Shown piece by piece: positions 1 through 9,221 of a DNA stretch of 64,000 nucleotides; position 1 is the stretch's first letter; each line of letters opens with the position of its first letter. The position numbers and the translations under genes were made by a program. Under the pieces are notes generated by a model. The model was not told the origin of the DNA. It made no database searches and saw nothing but the letters and a program-made list of their open reading frames with translations. The stretch is from Plebeiibacterium marinum (lineage in GTDB: Bacteria > Bacteroidota > Bacteroidia > Bacteroidales > Marinilabiliaceae). The stretch lies in contig NZ_JAPDPI010000024.1 of the NCBI RefSeq assembly GCF_026013615.1, positions 21,744 to 85,743 of the forward strand, written 5' to 3'.

Positions 1-1
1 T

Positions 2-388
2 TCTTGCGTTGCTATTTGTTTGTGGGACTCACGCCTTAAAATAGGAGGAATTAATCATTATATGCTCCCTCATTGGAACGGAAATGATTTAGCTTCTCCA
101 AAGTATGGAAATATTGCCATCGATAAATTGATTGATAAGCTGTTGTTTCATGGTTCCAGAATTGAGGATTTGCAGGCAAAGGTTTTTGGTGGTGGTGAGC
201 TGATGCAAACGGGTAGTTCCAAAACTCAAATTGGGGAAAGGAATATTAGAGTAGCCCAAATAATGCTGGAAGAAAGAAAAATTCCTATAGTGGCCTCAAG
301 TACAGGAGGTAAAAGAGGAAGAAAAATTATCTTTTTTACAGATACAGGAGAAGTCAGGCATAAATTGCTTGACAAAAAGAACTTATAA
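2..388 (+). CDS. cheD: Chemoreceptor glutamine deamidase CheD (5' end outside window)
   Basis: CheD deamidates glutamines in chemoreceptor coiled coils and can associate with CheY/CheC-type phosphatases. The open frame runs in from the window edge and reads SCVAICLWDSRLKIGGINHYMLP, where the Cys in the G-S-C-V motif and the His of the INH segment are the known catalytic pair of CheD. The start is therefore upstream of base 1, and the TTG at base 20 is not a credible start because it would remove the catalytic Cys. Further family marks are KVFGGGELM, the IGERNI segment and the TGGKRGRKIIF segment near the C-terminus. It lies 86 bases upstream of cheB, on the same strand. Confidence 0.92.
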   Translation, partial: SCVAICLWDSRLKIGGINHYMLPHWNGNDLASPKYGNIAIDKLIDKLLFHGSRIEDLQAKVFGGGELMQTGSSKTQIGERNIRVAQIMLEERKIPIVASSTGGKRGRKIIFFTDTGEVRHKLLDKKNL

Positions 389-394
389 AAGGAA

Positions 395-402
395 TATTTT
401 TG
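395..402 (+). promoter_or_regulatory. Candidate Bacteroidota -7 element upstream of cheB
   Basis: TATTTTTG fits the TAnnTTTG -7 consensus of Bacteroidota primary sigma factor promoters. A TTG lies at 369-371, a slightly long spacing of 23 bases. It would start a transcript about 70 bases before cheB. The element may be an internal promoter of the chemotaxis cluster, because cheD ends just upstream. Confidence 0.35.
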
Positions 403-474
403 TCTTTTATTTATTTGCGTAAAAATTTTTTTTAATTTTCGTAAATGATAAAAAAGTATAAATAACCTTGTACT

Positions 475-1584
475 ATGCGGAATAATAAAATACGGGTATT
501 AGTTGTTGATGATTCAGCTGTGGTCAGACAGAGCCTTTCTTCAATATTAGGTTCAGATCCTGATATTGAAGTTATGGGAACTGCTGCTGATCCGATAATC
601 GCTGTAAAAAAAATCATGAAAGAGGTTCCGGATGTAATTACACTGGATATCGAAATGCCCAGGATGGATGGATTAACGTTTTTGCGAAAAATCATGTCGC
701 AGCACCCAATTCCTGTCGTTATTATTTCCTCTCTTACAACTGAAGGTACCGAAACAGCCATGAAGGCTCTTGAATATGGAGCTTCTGAAATTATTGGTAA
801 ACCTGCCATGAATGCGGCAAAGTTTATTAATGAATCAAAAATTCTAATTTGTGATGCTGTGAAGGCAGCTTCGCATGTAAAGCTTTCAAGAAAGAAAATT
901 GCCACAGCGTCACAGGTTTCAAAAATAGCATCAAAACCTGCACCTAAACTTGAAGTAAAACCTAAATACAGTGCCGATGTTATTTTAAAAAGGGCATCAG
1001 CGTCAGATAGGATTACCATAACTGATAAGGTTATTGTATTAGGAGCGTCCACAGGAGGTACGGAGGCTATACGGACTTTCTTAAAGAATTTACCTCCCAA
1101 AATGCCTGGGATAGCCATCGTGCAACATATGCCAGAGGGTTTTACCAAATCCTTTGCTAACAGTTTAAATAATATTTGCGATTTAGAGGTAAAAGAAGCA
1201 GAAAATGGAGATAAACTTTATCAAGGTAGGGTATTGATAGCGGCAGGTAATCATCATATGCTTTTAAAACGTGTTGGTAAAGAATATTTTGTAGAAGTAA
1301 AAGATGGACCCCTTGTCAACAGGCATAGGCCGTCTGTAGATGTTTTGTTTCGTAGTGCTTCACGATATGCTGGAAATAATGCCATTGGCATATTACTCAC
1401 AGGAATGGGTAATGATGGTGCAAAAGGTTTGCTTGAGTTGAAAGAAAGTGGTGCAGATACTGTAGCCCAGGATGAACAAAGCTCTGTAGTTTATGGCATG
1501 CCAAAAGAAGCGGCTAAATTGGGAGCAGCAAATCATATTCTAGGTTTAGATCATATAGCACCTTATTTAATTAAATCAATATAA
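475..1584 (+). CDS. cheB: Chemotaxis response regulator protein-glutamate methylesterase CheB
   Basis: CheB removes methyl groups from receptor glutamates when its receiver domain is phosphorylated by CheA. The N-terminal receiver (about residues 5-125) has the acidic pair D12-D13, phospho-acceptor D58 in [11 protein letters not shown] and K109 in the IIGKP turn. A lysine- and alanine-rich linker (about 130-180) joins it to the methylesterase domain (about 183-369). That domain has the full catalytic triad: S192 in GASTGG, H218 in QHMPEGF and D314 in GMGNDGA. At 369 residues it has the usual length for the family. The ATG at 475 opens directly on the receiver's first strand. No CheA, CheW or receptor gene is visible in this window; they are probably upstream of it. 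Confidence 0.96.
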   Translation: MRNNKIRVLVVDDSAVVRQSLSSILGSDPDIEVMGTAADPIIAVKKIMKEVPDVITLDIEMPRMDGLTFLRKIMSQHPIPVVIISSLTTEGTETAMKALEYGASEIIGKPAMNAAKFINESKILICDAVKAASHVKLSRKKIATASQVSKIASKPAPKLEVKPKYSADVILKRASASDRITITDKVIVLGASTGGTEAIRTFLKNLPPKMPGIAIVQHMPEGFTKSFANSLNNICDLEVKEAENGDKLYQGRVLIAAGNHHMLLKRVGKEYFVEVKDGPLVNRHRPSVDVLFRSASRYAGNNAIGILLTGMGNDGAKGLLELKESGADTVAQDEQSSVVYGMPKEAAKLGAANHILGLDHIAPYLIKSI

Positions 1585-1669
1585 TCTTTAGTAAGCTTTT
1601 GTGCTGATAAAATTATATTTTCGCGCACACTTTTGTGATTAGGTTTCATAATAATTAAAAATATTAGTT

Positions 1670-3547
1670 GTGAAAAGGATTGAATTATCTAATATACTGA
1701 ATAAGTTCACCTTTAGGGGGTTTTTATTAGGATTTCTGGTTGTATTACTGGTTTTTCTTTTAAATATGAATTCCAATGTTTTTCTGCAAACAAACAGAAC
1801 CTTTGCAGATATGTTATACATTTTTCCCGGGATGTGGATCCTCATAGTGTTGCCCTTTGTAACAGGCGCTCTGGGTTATTATGCTGCATTAAAGTTTATT
1901 AAGATAATTCGAAAACAACGAAGAACATTAAAGTTTGAAGCAAAAAGATCTGAAAGGGTTTTGAAGTTCATTAATAACCTTCGTGAAGGGAACTTGAATA
2001 ATACAGATTTAGTTAATGACAAAAGGGATCAACTCAGTAAATCTCTTTTAAAACTTCGTGATTACTTAGTAAAAAGTAAAAAAGAACAGGAACAGAATCG
2101 AATTGAAGAAGAACAGCGGACTTGGGTTACTCAAGGATTAGCACAATTTGGAGAGATATTAAGAAGAAATAACGATAACCTTGAGGAACTAGCTTTTAAT
2201 ATCATTAGTTATCAGGTAAATTATCTAAAAATTAACCAGGGTGGGTTTTACTTATTGAATACAAATGCTAAAGGTGATAAGTATTTTGAGCTGACAGCGT
2301 GTCTTGCTTTTGATAGAAAGAAGTTTGCAGAGAAAGTTATTCAGTGGGAAGAGGGATTGATAGGTAGATGTGCAATTGAAAAAGATACAATCTATTTAAC
2401 AGATATTCCCAATGAATATATAACTATTACTTCCGGGTTAGGGCAATCAAACCCATCAGCTATATTGTTGGTGCCTTTAAAGGTAAATGACGAGGTTTAC
2501 GGGGTAATTGAATTGGCATCGTTTAAGGAATTTGAGCCTTTTGAGATTGAATTTGTTGAAAAAACAGCCGAAAGTATTGCATCAACCATTTCTACTGTGC
2601 AAATAAATATCCAAACAACAAAGTTATTGCACGAAACACAGATTCAAGCTGAACGTATGTCTCAACAAGAAGAGGAGTTGCGCCAGAACCTGGAAGAGAT
2701 GCAAGCAACCCAGGAAGAATCTGACCGTCGTGAGGTTGAAATGAAAGGTATTCTTGAAGCCATTGATAACTCTGCAATAAGTTGTGAATTTGCAGTAGAT
2801 GGATCGCTGATTTCCGTAAATCAGTTGTTTTTAGAAACCTTTAAATATTTGCCTGAGGAGATTGAAGGTCAAAATTTGAAAATTTTTGCATTTCAGGATG
2901 ATGTAGAGGAGCTTTCAAAGATTTTATCGGATTTACAAAATGGAAAGAACTTTAAAGGCAGGGTAAAAAGGAGAACTAAATTAGGAGAAGAAATATTCTT
3001 ACTCTCTACTTATACTCCGGTAATAGATAACAATGGAGAAATTGTAAAGATCTTGAGTTTGGAAAATGATGTAACCGAGCAAGTGGGAATGGAAGAGCAA
3101 ATGAAGCGTTCTAAGGAAGAACTTGGCGAGTTGTTGGATCAGGCCCGGGATGAAATGAAAGAACAATTTAAAGAAATAGAAGCGGTAAAAGTACGGAACG
3201 AGAAAACACTTGAAGGAGCTCTGGATGCTATTATCACAACAAATAAAGAAGGCATTCTTGAGTTTTTTAATGCTGCCGCAGAAAAACTATGGGGGTATGA
3301 GCGAGCTGAAGTGTTAGGGAACCATATTTCTATGTTGTTTTCGGATGATATTGCCAAAAACGAACCATTTGTTAAAGCTTATGTTACCACTGGAGAACAA
3401 AAATTGATAGGCGAACGTAAAGAAGTACCTATAAAAAATAAGTTTGGTGATGAGGTAGATGTGCTGTTCTTGTTATCTGAAGCACAAGTTGGCGATGATC
3501 ATTCATTTACTGCATTTATTCAAAATGTGGAAGTAGAGTTATTTTAA
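1670..3547 (+). CDS. Membrane-anchored GAF and tandem PAS sensor protein without an output domain
   Basis: The protein is 625 residues and starts with GTG. Two hydrophobic segments (about 14-33 and 49-76) are followed by a charged linker, a GAF domain (about 150-305), a long Gln/Glu-rich coiled coil (about 310-360, with QQEEELRQNLEEMQATQEES), a PAS domain (about 362-475, ending in a PAC-like segment), a second coil, and a terminal PAS domain (about 515-625). No kinase, cyclase, phosphatase or standard MCP signalling hairpin is visible. Since it lies between cheB and cheR, it could be a methylation substrate or a scaffold for the cluster; that is inference. Its GAF domain is closely similar to those of the proteins at 5808-6557 and 6588-9197. 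Confidence 0.8.
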   Translation: MKRIELSNILNKFTFRGFLLGFLVVLLVFLLNMNSNVFLQTNRTFADMLYIFPGMWILIVLPFVTGALGYYAALKFIKIIRKQRRTLKFEAKRSERVLKFINNLREGNLNNTDLVNDKRDQLSKSLLKLRDYLVKSKKEQEQNRIEEEQRTWVTQGLAQFGEILRRNNDNLEELAFNIISYQVNYLKINQGGFYLLNTNAKGDKYFELTACLAFDRKKFAEKVIQWEEGLIGRCAIEKDTIYLTDIPNEYITITSGLGQSNPSAILLVPLKVNDEVYGVIELASFKEFEPFEIEFVEKTAESIASTISTVQINIQTTKLLHETQIQAERMSQQEEELRQNLEEMQATQEESDRREVEMKGILEAIDNSAISCEFAVDGSLISVNQLFLETFKYLPEEIEGQNLKIFAFQDDVEELSKILSDLQNGKNFKGRVKRRTKLGEEIFLLSTYTPVIDNNGEIVKILSLENDVTEQVGMEEQMKRSKEELGELLDQARDEMKEQFKEIEAVKVRNEKTLEGALDAIITTNKEGILEFFNAAAEKLWGYERAEVLGNHISMLFSDDIAKNEPFVKAYVTTGEQKLIGERKEVPIKNKFGDEVDVLFLLSEAQVGDDHSFTAFIQNVEVELF

Positions 3548-3560
3548 ATAAATAATATTT

Positions 3561-4403
3561 GTGGGGAATTTAACGTTTAAAACGTATTTAGAAGAGCTTA
3601 AGAAGCACACACCATATAATTTTTGTGAATATTCAGATAATTCAATTCAAAGACGGATTGATAAAGTTTTGAAGGATCACAAAATGACATTGGAAGACTT
3701 ATTGCATTTGACCAGAACTGATGAAGCTTTTGTTGAAAATCTGGTTGATGAGATAACCGTAAACACTACTGAACTATTTAGAAATATGGAAACATGGGAA
3801 CATCTTTATACTAAAGTGTTTCCTAATCTTAAAAGTAAAAAAAACATAAATATTTGGCATGCTGGCTGTTCTACTGGTCAGGAAGTATATTCTAACCTGA
3901 TACTTTTTAATGAACTTGGTTTGTTAGACAAAGTTAAAGTTGTTGCTACAGATATTAATCAGAAGGTAATTTCTAACGCAAAAAAAGCTGAATATTTATA
4001 TAGTGCCCACCAAAGTAGTATTCAGGACTATAATGAATTTATTAAAAAGTATAATAGTAATGCCCATACGTTTGAGCATTATTGCGATATGGAAAAAAAT
4101 ACAGATAAGTTTGTTTTTAAAGATTTTCTAAAAAAGAAAGTTGGCTATATGCGTCATGATTTAGTTTCTCAGGATATCCCTTTTTACCAAAAGTTTGATG
4201 TTATTTTTTGTAGAAATGTTTTGATTTATTTCAATCCCGAACTTCAAATGAGAATTGTGAGGAAATTCTTTGACAAATTGTATGATGGAGGTGTTCTGAT
4301 ACTTGGAAATCATGAAGCCTTGCATGGTTTTTTTAAGACTAGGTTTATACGAAGTGGCATGGTTTATACAAAAAGTTCAACTTTTCAATTTAAATACAAG
4401 TAA
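3561..4403 (+). CDS. cheR: Chemotaxis protein-glutamate O-methyltransferase CheR
   Basis: CheR transfers methyl groups from S-adenosylmethionine to receptor glutamates. The helical N-terminal domain carries the family motif TVNTTELFRN. The Rossmann fold has the SAM-binding loop HAGCSTGQEVYS (from about residue 100), VVATDI in the next acidic strand, and the late motif CRNVLIYFNPELQ. At 280 residues it has the usual length. The GTG start at 3561 is 13 bases after the GAF/PAS gene, and the stop is 3 bases before the degenerate cheR copy, so the genes are very likely co-transcribed. Confidence 0.95.
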   Translation: MGNLTFKTYLEELKKHTPYNFCEYSDNSIQRRIDKVLKDHKMTLEDLLHLTRTDEAFVENLVDEITVNTTELFRNMETWEHLYTKVFPNLKSKKNINIWHAGCSTGQEVYSNLILFNELGLLDKVKVVATDINQKVISNAKKAEYLYSAHQSSIQDYNEFIKKYNSNAHTFEHYCDMEKNTDKFVFKDFLKKKVGYMRHDLVSQDIPFYQKFDVIFCRNVLIYFNPELQMRIVRKFFDKLYDGGVLILGNHEALHGFFKTRFIRSGMVYTKSSTFQFKYK

Positions 4404-4406
4404 CAA

Positions 4407-5213
4407 ATGGCAGTGGCACCTACTTTGAATGATATTAGAGTAATAGCTCCTATTTTAGAGGATAAGCTAAAGTTGGATATATATAATTTTGCTTTATCAT
4501 TTTTACGCAGACGCTTTGCCTATGTGTTTAAACAGTTAAATATTAAAAACGTATCATATTTTATAGATGAGATAAAAAAGGGTAATTTAGTTTCTGACTT
4601 TTTGTATCACTTTAATGTAAGTGATACAGAGATGTTTAGAGACCCTTCGTTTTGGCGAACCTTGAGGAATAAACTTCTACCATTGTTTAATGGGAGTAAT
4701 ATCAATATTTGGTTGCCAGAAGTAGTATCAATTCATGAGCTGTTTTCTTTACTTGTAATTTTAAGGGAAGTTGATTTATTAGAAAGTGTAAATATATACT
4801 GTAATTCTCCAAGTAAGAATATAATTAAAGAAATACAAGATGGAAAAGTGCCTCTTAAAACAATTGAGGTTAGTAAGCAAAATTTTAAGAGGTTGGAATT
4901 ACATAGTCATTTTGAAGATTATTTCTTAGAGGAAGATAATACGATTACCATTAACAAAGAATTTTTAAAAAATGTGATTTTTATAAATAATAGTTATTTT
5001 AATGAAGGTCCTGGTAATGAAATAGATATTACATTATTTCGGAACAGGATGATATATTATAATTCTAAGCTGCAGACAAAGGCAGAAAACGAGATCTTCA
5101 AATATATTAAAAAAGGTGGGTTTCTAGCCTTGGGTATCAGGGAGAACATAAGTAAAACCAATAGTATGTTGTTGGAAACACACGACAAGAACGAACAAAT
5201 TTTTAAAGTTTGA
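4407..5213 (+). CDS. Degenerate CheR paralogue lacking the SAM-binding loop
   Basis: The reading frame is intact (268 residues) and follows cheR at once. It keeps the CheR layout: an N-terminal helical domain, VSDTEMFRDPSFW in place of TVNTTELFRN, a strand INIW at the position of CheR's INIW, and FRNRMIYYNSKLQ in place of CRNVLIYFNPELQ. The glycine-rich loop HAGCSTGQE is replaced by LPEVVSIHE (from about residue 103), and the acidic VVATDI strand by NIYCNSP. Methyl transfer is therefore very unlikely. The intact frame and operon position suggest a kept binding or regulatory role, for example as a decoy or partner of CheR. The resemblance is seen in sequence; the role is inferred. Confidence 0.8.
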   Translation: MAVAPTLNDIRVIAPILEDKLKLDIYNFALSFLRRRFAYVFKQLNIKNVSYFIDEIKKGNLVSDFLYHFNVSDTEMFRDPSFWRTLRNKLLPLFNGSNINIWLPEVVSIHELFSLLVILREVDLLESVNIYCNSPSKNIIKEIQDGKVPLKTIEVSKQNFKRLELHSHFEDYFLEEDNTITINKEFLKNVIFINNSYFNEGPGNEIDITLFRNRMIYYNSKLQTKAENEIFKYIKKGGFLALGIRENISKTNSMLLETHDKNEQIFKV

Positions 5214-5222
5214 TTTATTTCA

Positions 5223-5798
5223 ATGATGAACAGAAAGGCATCATATTATAAAAGTGTTGTAATTGGAGGATCAGCTGGTAGCTTTTCAATTGTATCAAAG
5301 ATACTTGCAGGCATAAAGTCAGATTTTAGATACCCAATTATTGTTTGTTTACATAGGTTAAAGCACATTCGTTCCGGGCTGTTGGAGGGAATAAATTTGA
5401 AATCTAATCTTCCGGTTTTAGAACCTTTTGATAAAGATAATATGGAGGCGGGAAAAGTTTATTTGGCACCCTCAAATTATCATTTGTTTGTTGAATTCGA
5501 TTCAACTTTTTCTCTATCCACTGAAGAAGTACACAATCATAGTCGACCATCAATTGATTACACTTTTTCTTCTGCATCTACTTCTTTTAGAGAAAAAGTT
5601 ATAGGAATCATATTGACAGGAGCAAATAAAGATGGGGCTACGGGAATGCATGAAATTCACAAAAAGAAGGGATATACCATTGTACAGGATCCGTTAACAT
5701 GTGATGTTGATACCATGCCTAAAGCAGCGTTGCAGTTATTTACGCCTGATCAAATATTATCGCCGGATGGAATAATTGAATTTTTGAATAATCTTTAA
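5223..5798 (+). CDS. Stand-alone CheB-type methylesterase domain protein
   Basis: The 191-residue protein is a CheB catalytic domain with no receiver. The triad residues are present: S17 in GGSAGS, H44 in CLHR and D137 in GANKDGA. Other family marks are KVYLAPSNYHLFVE, SRPSIDYTFSSAS and IVQDP. Without a receiver it cannot be switched by CheA phosphotransfer in the usual way, so it may be constitutive or controlled by a partner. The ATG-ATG start is 9 bases after the cheR-like gene. It is the second methylesterase of the cluster. Confidence 0.87.
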   Translation: MMNRKASYYKSVVIGGSAGSFSIVSKILAGIKSDFRYPIIVCLHRLKHIRSGLLEGINLKSNLPVLEPFDKDNMEAGKVYLAPSNYHLFVEFDSTFSLSTEEVHNHSRPSIDYTFSSASTSFREKVIGIILTGANKDGATGMHEIHKKKGYTIVQDPLTCDVDTMPKAALQLFTPDQILSPDGIIEFLNNL

Positions 5799-5807
5799 AG
5801 CTTCTAT

Positions 5808-6557
5808 ATGAGAACAAAGATATTTTTACAATTATATACAATTGCAGCTATAGCTTTTGTTTTTGCTTTATTAAAATATAGTTTTTGGGGGAATTTAGAT
5901 GTTTCCTCCATGTATTTTGTATTTGAAATAGTTTCATTTATTGGTTTTCTTGGTATTATTTATTTTTCTGATAGGCAAATTAGAGCATGTCACAGTGCAA
6001 GAGAATCTAAAGAAAAGGAATTGGAATGCATAAGGCTAGATGCAAATGAAAAGATTGAAAAGCAAAATGAATACATAGAGGAATTGTTGAGAAAATCAGG
6101 GAAGAAAGATAAAATAAAGGAAGAAATTGATGTTTTTTCAAAGAAAATAAAAGAGATTTTAAAGTTAGATAAGGATCGTACAACTGTTGCGAAATCATTA
6201 TTGAACTTTATTAGTAAAAATTACGAGATTGGTCTTGGAGTTTGTTATTTTAGGTCAGAACTTTCCGGTCAATTTACCGTAGAAGGTGTTTATGGTTTAG
6301 AAAGAGAAGAGGTTGTTGAACAATTTGATGGCAACACAGGAATGAATGGTCAATGTATCGAAGATAAAAAAGCTATGGTTATCAAAGATATTGATGAAGA
6401 TTATTTCAATATTGAATCATGTTCCGGGTCGTCCAAACCCAGTTTTATATATCTGTTGCCAATACTTAACAATGAAAATGTGATTGGTTTGCTGGAATTG
6501 GCAAGTTTTAAAGAAATAAATATAGATCGTCATTGGGACTTAATTTATAGGTCTTAA
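5808..6557 (+). CDS. Short membrane-anchored GAF-domain protein
   Basis: The protein is 249 residues. Two membrane segments (about 5-22 and 33-50) are followed by a charged coiled linker (about 55-115) and a GAF domain (about 120-245). The GAF segment KDIDEDYFNIESCSG...SFIYLLPIL matches the equivalent segments of the two larger GAF proteins of the cluster. The frame stops just after IGLLELASF, before the closing GAF helix that both relatives have, so it may be a trimmed copy. It has no output domain. It lies 9 bases after the CheB-like gene and 30 bases before the phosphatase gene. Confidence 0.75.
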   Translation: MRTKIFLQLYTIAAIAFVFALLKYSFWGNLDVSSMYFVFEIVSFIGFLGIIYFSDRQIRACHSARESKEKELECIRLDANEKIEKQNEYIEELLRKSGKKDKIKEEIDVFSKKIKEILKLDKDRTTVAKSLLNFISKNYEIGLGVCYFRSELSGQFTVEGVYGLEREEVVEQFDGNTGMNGQCIEDKKAMVIKDIDEDYFNIESCSGSSKPSFIYLLPILNNENVIGLLELASFKEINIDRHWDLIYRS

Positions 6558-6587
6558 TAATAAATAGGGATTTTATAATTTTATAAA

Positions 6588-9197
6588 ATGCAAGTAAAAA
6601 AAGCAATTAAGAATATAAAAAAATATTTATCGCTTTCAATTTTAAATGAAAGAGATAAGTTCTTTTTGATCATATTTCTTATTTTAATATATCTTTTTGT
6701 TTGGAGTAGTTTTATTGATATTGCTGGCGAAAGGATGTCGCTTAACTCTTTGTTCAAGATTCATGCCTCTTTTATATTATGGTTTGTAGATCTTTTAATT
6801 ATCAGCTTTCCTTTGCTTATTATTTATTTTTATAACTATAATAAGATAAACGTCCGGAAAACAAAAAAGGATATAGCTCAATTAAAGCATAGTTTAAATT
6901 CGAATATACAAATAGCTAACTTTATCCGTAATGGTGACTTTCCCTCTGTTTTTAAGTATAAAAATGGAGATTCCTCTTCATTGGTGGATTTGGCTAAGGA
7001 TCTTTTGGAAACCAACCAAAAGGAAGAAGAGCAAAGGTGGATTACTAAAGGGAAGGAGTTGGTTAATGATATTTTAAGAACCTATAGAAATATTGATGAA
7101 CTGGCAATAGAGTTACTAAAAGCCGTAATAAAATATTCAGAAGGAGTTCAGGGGGCTTTTTATTTATTAGAGAATAATAAATTAGTTAGCAGGGCTACCT
7201 ATGCTTTTAACAGGCAAAGGTATGTTAATCATGAATTTGAAATTGGAAGGGGATTGGTTGGGCAGGTTGCTTATGAAAGAGAAATGATTTATCGAACAGA
7301 AATACCAGATGATTATTTCACCGTCACATCGGGTATTCTCGGTGATACAAAACCTAAAAGTATAATAATTCTTCCCTTGCTTCAGGACGAACAATTACAA
7401 GGCATAATTGAGCTTGGTTTTCTTTTCGATCATATTCCTACATATAAATTGAGTTTTGCAGAAGAGTTAAGTTCTATGATAGGTAGAACTATTTATGCTC
7501 AAAAAATAAATGCAAAAACTGAATATCTGCTTGAAGAATCACAGCAGATGACAGTGACTTTGCAGCAAAATGAGGAAAAATTAAAAGAGAATGCGCGTGA
7601 GATGATGATTGCTCAGGAAGATTTAGAAAGATCTAACGAGCTTTTAGAGTCTAAAATTCAGGAGGTGGAGAATGGACAGAAGCGCCTTGTGGCCTTGTTA
7701 ACCAATGCATCAGAATTTATTTCTATTTACGACGAAAGTCAAAGGCTTGTGTTTGAAAGTCCCTCTGTAAAGAGGATCTTGGGCTATAATGATGAAGATG
7801 ACATCATAGGTATGGATCCGGAGATGATGACGCCCAGGGGATACAAAACTATAAACAATTTGTTTTCATATTTAAAGCAAACTCCCGGTGGCGAAAGTAT
7901 CGCACAATATACCTATCTGAAAAAGAATGGTGAAAAGCTGTTTCTTGAAACAAAGGGGAAAAACCTATTGCATGATCCCGCAATAAAAGGAATTATTTTT
8001 AATACTCAGGATATTACAGAAAGGATTAGAGCGGAAAAAGAGGAGAGAATGAAAAGTAGAATGCAATCTCTTTCTGAAAATTCGCCTGATATGATTTTAC
8101 GTATCAATACTTCAGGTAAATTGGTGTATGCTAACCCTGCAGTTGCTGAGTTTATTGGATTGCCTATAAATGAGATTACAAAAAAGCGTTTTTCAGAATT
8201 ACAAATAGACGGGCGATTTATTGAATTTGTAAATACAGTACTTAATGATGTCAGGATTGATACCAAACAAATAAATGAAGAAATTGAGGTAGATTCTAAT
8301 CTGGGAACACAGATAATGCAAATTAAAGCCATACCAGAATTAAATGATGATAGAGTTCTGGAATCTGTTCTTTTTGTTGCCCATGATATGACTGAGGTGA
8401 AGAAGATTGAACAAGAAATTAAAGAAAAGAACAAAAAAATCTCGGATAGTATCAATTATGCGCAAAGGATTCAGACCTCAATATTACCTGATACAACTTT
8501 TATTCAACGTCATTTCCCACGATCATTTATCTTTTATCGACCGAAAGATGTTGTTAGTGGAGATTTTCCATGGTTTGTAAAAAAAGATGAAACCTTTTAT
8601 GTGGCAGCCGTAGATTGTACTGGGCATGGGGTACCTGGTGCACTTTTGTCATTTATCGGATATTTTCTACTTAATAATATAGTAAATATTGACAATGGGT
8701 TTAATGCTGCCCAAATATTAGAATTACTTCATCAGGATGTTAGAACAACTTTAAAACAGAATGAAGAAGGCAATAATGGTAGGGATGGAATGGACCTTGC
8801 TTTGTGTAAAATTGATAAAGAAAAAAAGACAATACAATTTGCAGGTGCACATAATCCATTATATTTGCTTAGAAATGGAGAATTAATCGAATATAAAGGA
8901 AGTAGAAAGGGGATTGGTGGAAAACCTTTGTTAAAAAAGAAAGAAAAGGAGTTTGATAACCATGAAATACCTTATATGGAGGGTGATAAAATATTTATTT
9001 TTTCAGATGGGCTTCCCGATCAGTTAGGAGGAGAGCGAAGAAGAAAATATCAAACAAAAAAGATTAAGGAGGCATTGACAGAAAGTCCTGATCTTACAAT
9101 GGCTCATTTTGCCCGTCATTTCTCAAGTGATTTTTATGAGTGGATGGGCGAAGAAAAGCAAGTAGATGATGTATTATTAATTGGAATTGAATTGTAA
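6588..9197 (+). CDS. Membrane GAF-PAS-PAS sensor with C-terminal PP2C/SpoIIE-type phosphatase (SiaA-like role)
   Basis: The protein is 869 residues. Two membrane segments (about 25-45 and 63-85) are followed by a GAF domain (about 150-300), a coiled coil (about 310-365), two PAS domains (about 366-480 and 490-605) and a SpoIIE/PP2C serine/threonine phosphatase domain (about 630-869). Metal-binding aspartates are visible: D659 in SGDFPWF, D676 in AVDCTGHG, D736 in DGMDLAL, and D807 and D811 in FSDGLPDQ. The usual DFYW reads DFPW here. The SiaB- and SiaC-like genes follow, so by analogy with Pseudomonas SiaA it should dephosphorylate the SiaC-like protein in response to a sensed signal. The signal is unknown. 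Confidence 0.88.
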   Translation: MQVKKAIKNIKKYLSLSILNERDKFFLIIFLILIYLFVWSSFIDIAGERMSLNSLFKIHASFILWFVDLLIISFPLLIIYFYNYNKINVRKTKKDIAQLKHSLNSNIQIANFIRNGDFPSVFKYKNGDSSSLVDLAKDLLETNQKEEEQRWITKGKELVNDILRTYRNIDELAIELLKAVIKYSEGVQGAFYLLENNKLVSRATYAFNRQRYVNHEFEIGRGLVGQVAYEREMIYRTEIPDDYFTVTSGILGDTKPKSIIILPLLQDEQLQGIIELGFLFDHIPTYKLSFAEELSSMIGRTIYAQKINAKTEYLLEESQQMTVTLQQNEEKLKENAREMMIAQEDLERSNELLESKIQEVENGQKRLVALLTNASEFISIYDESQRLVFESPSVKRILGYNDEDDIIGMDPEMMTPRGYKTINNLFSYLKQTPGGESIAQYTYLKKNGEKLFLETKGKNLLHDPAIKGIIFNTQDITERIRAEKEERMKSRMQSLSENSPDMILRINTSGKLVYANPAVAEFIGLPINEITKKRFSELQIDGRFIEFVNTVLNDVRIDTKQINEEIEVDSNLGTQIMQIKAIPELNDDRVLESVLFVAHDMTEVKKIEQEIKEKNKKISDSINYAQRIQTSILPDTTFIQRHFPRSFIFYRPKDVVSGDFPWFVKKDETFYVAAVDCTGHGVPGALLSFIGYFLLNNIVNIDNGFNAAQILELLHQDVRTTLKQNEEGNNGRDGMDLALCKIDKEKKTIQFAGAHNPLYLLRNGELIEYKGSRKGIGGKPLLKKKEKEFDNHEIPYMEGDKIFIFSDGLPDQLGGERRRKYQTKKIKEALTESPDLTMAHFARHFSSDFYEWMGEEKQVDDVLLIGIEL

Positions 9198-9221
9198 AGT
9201 ATACAAACTAAATATTTTTTT

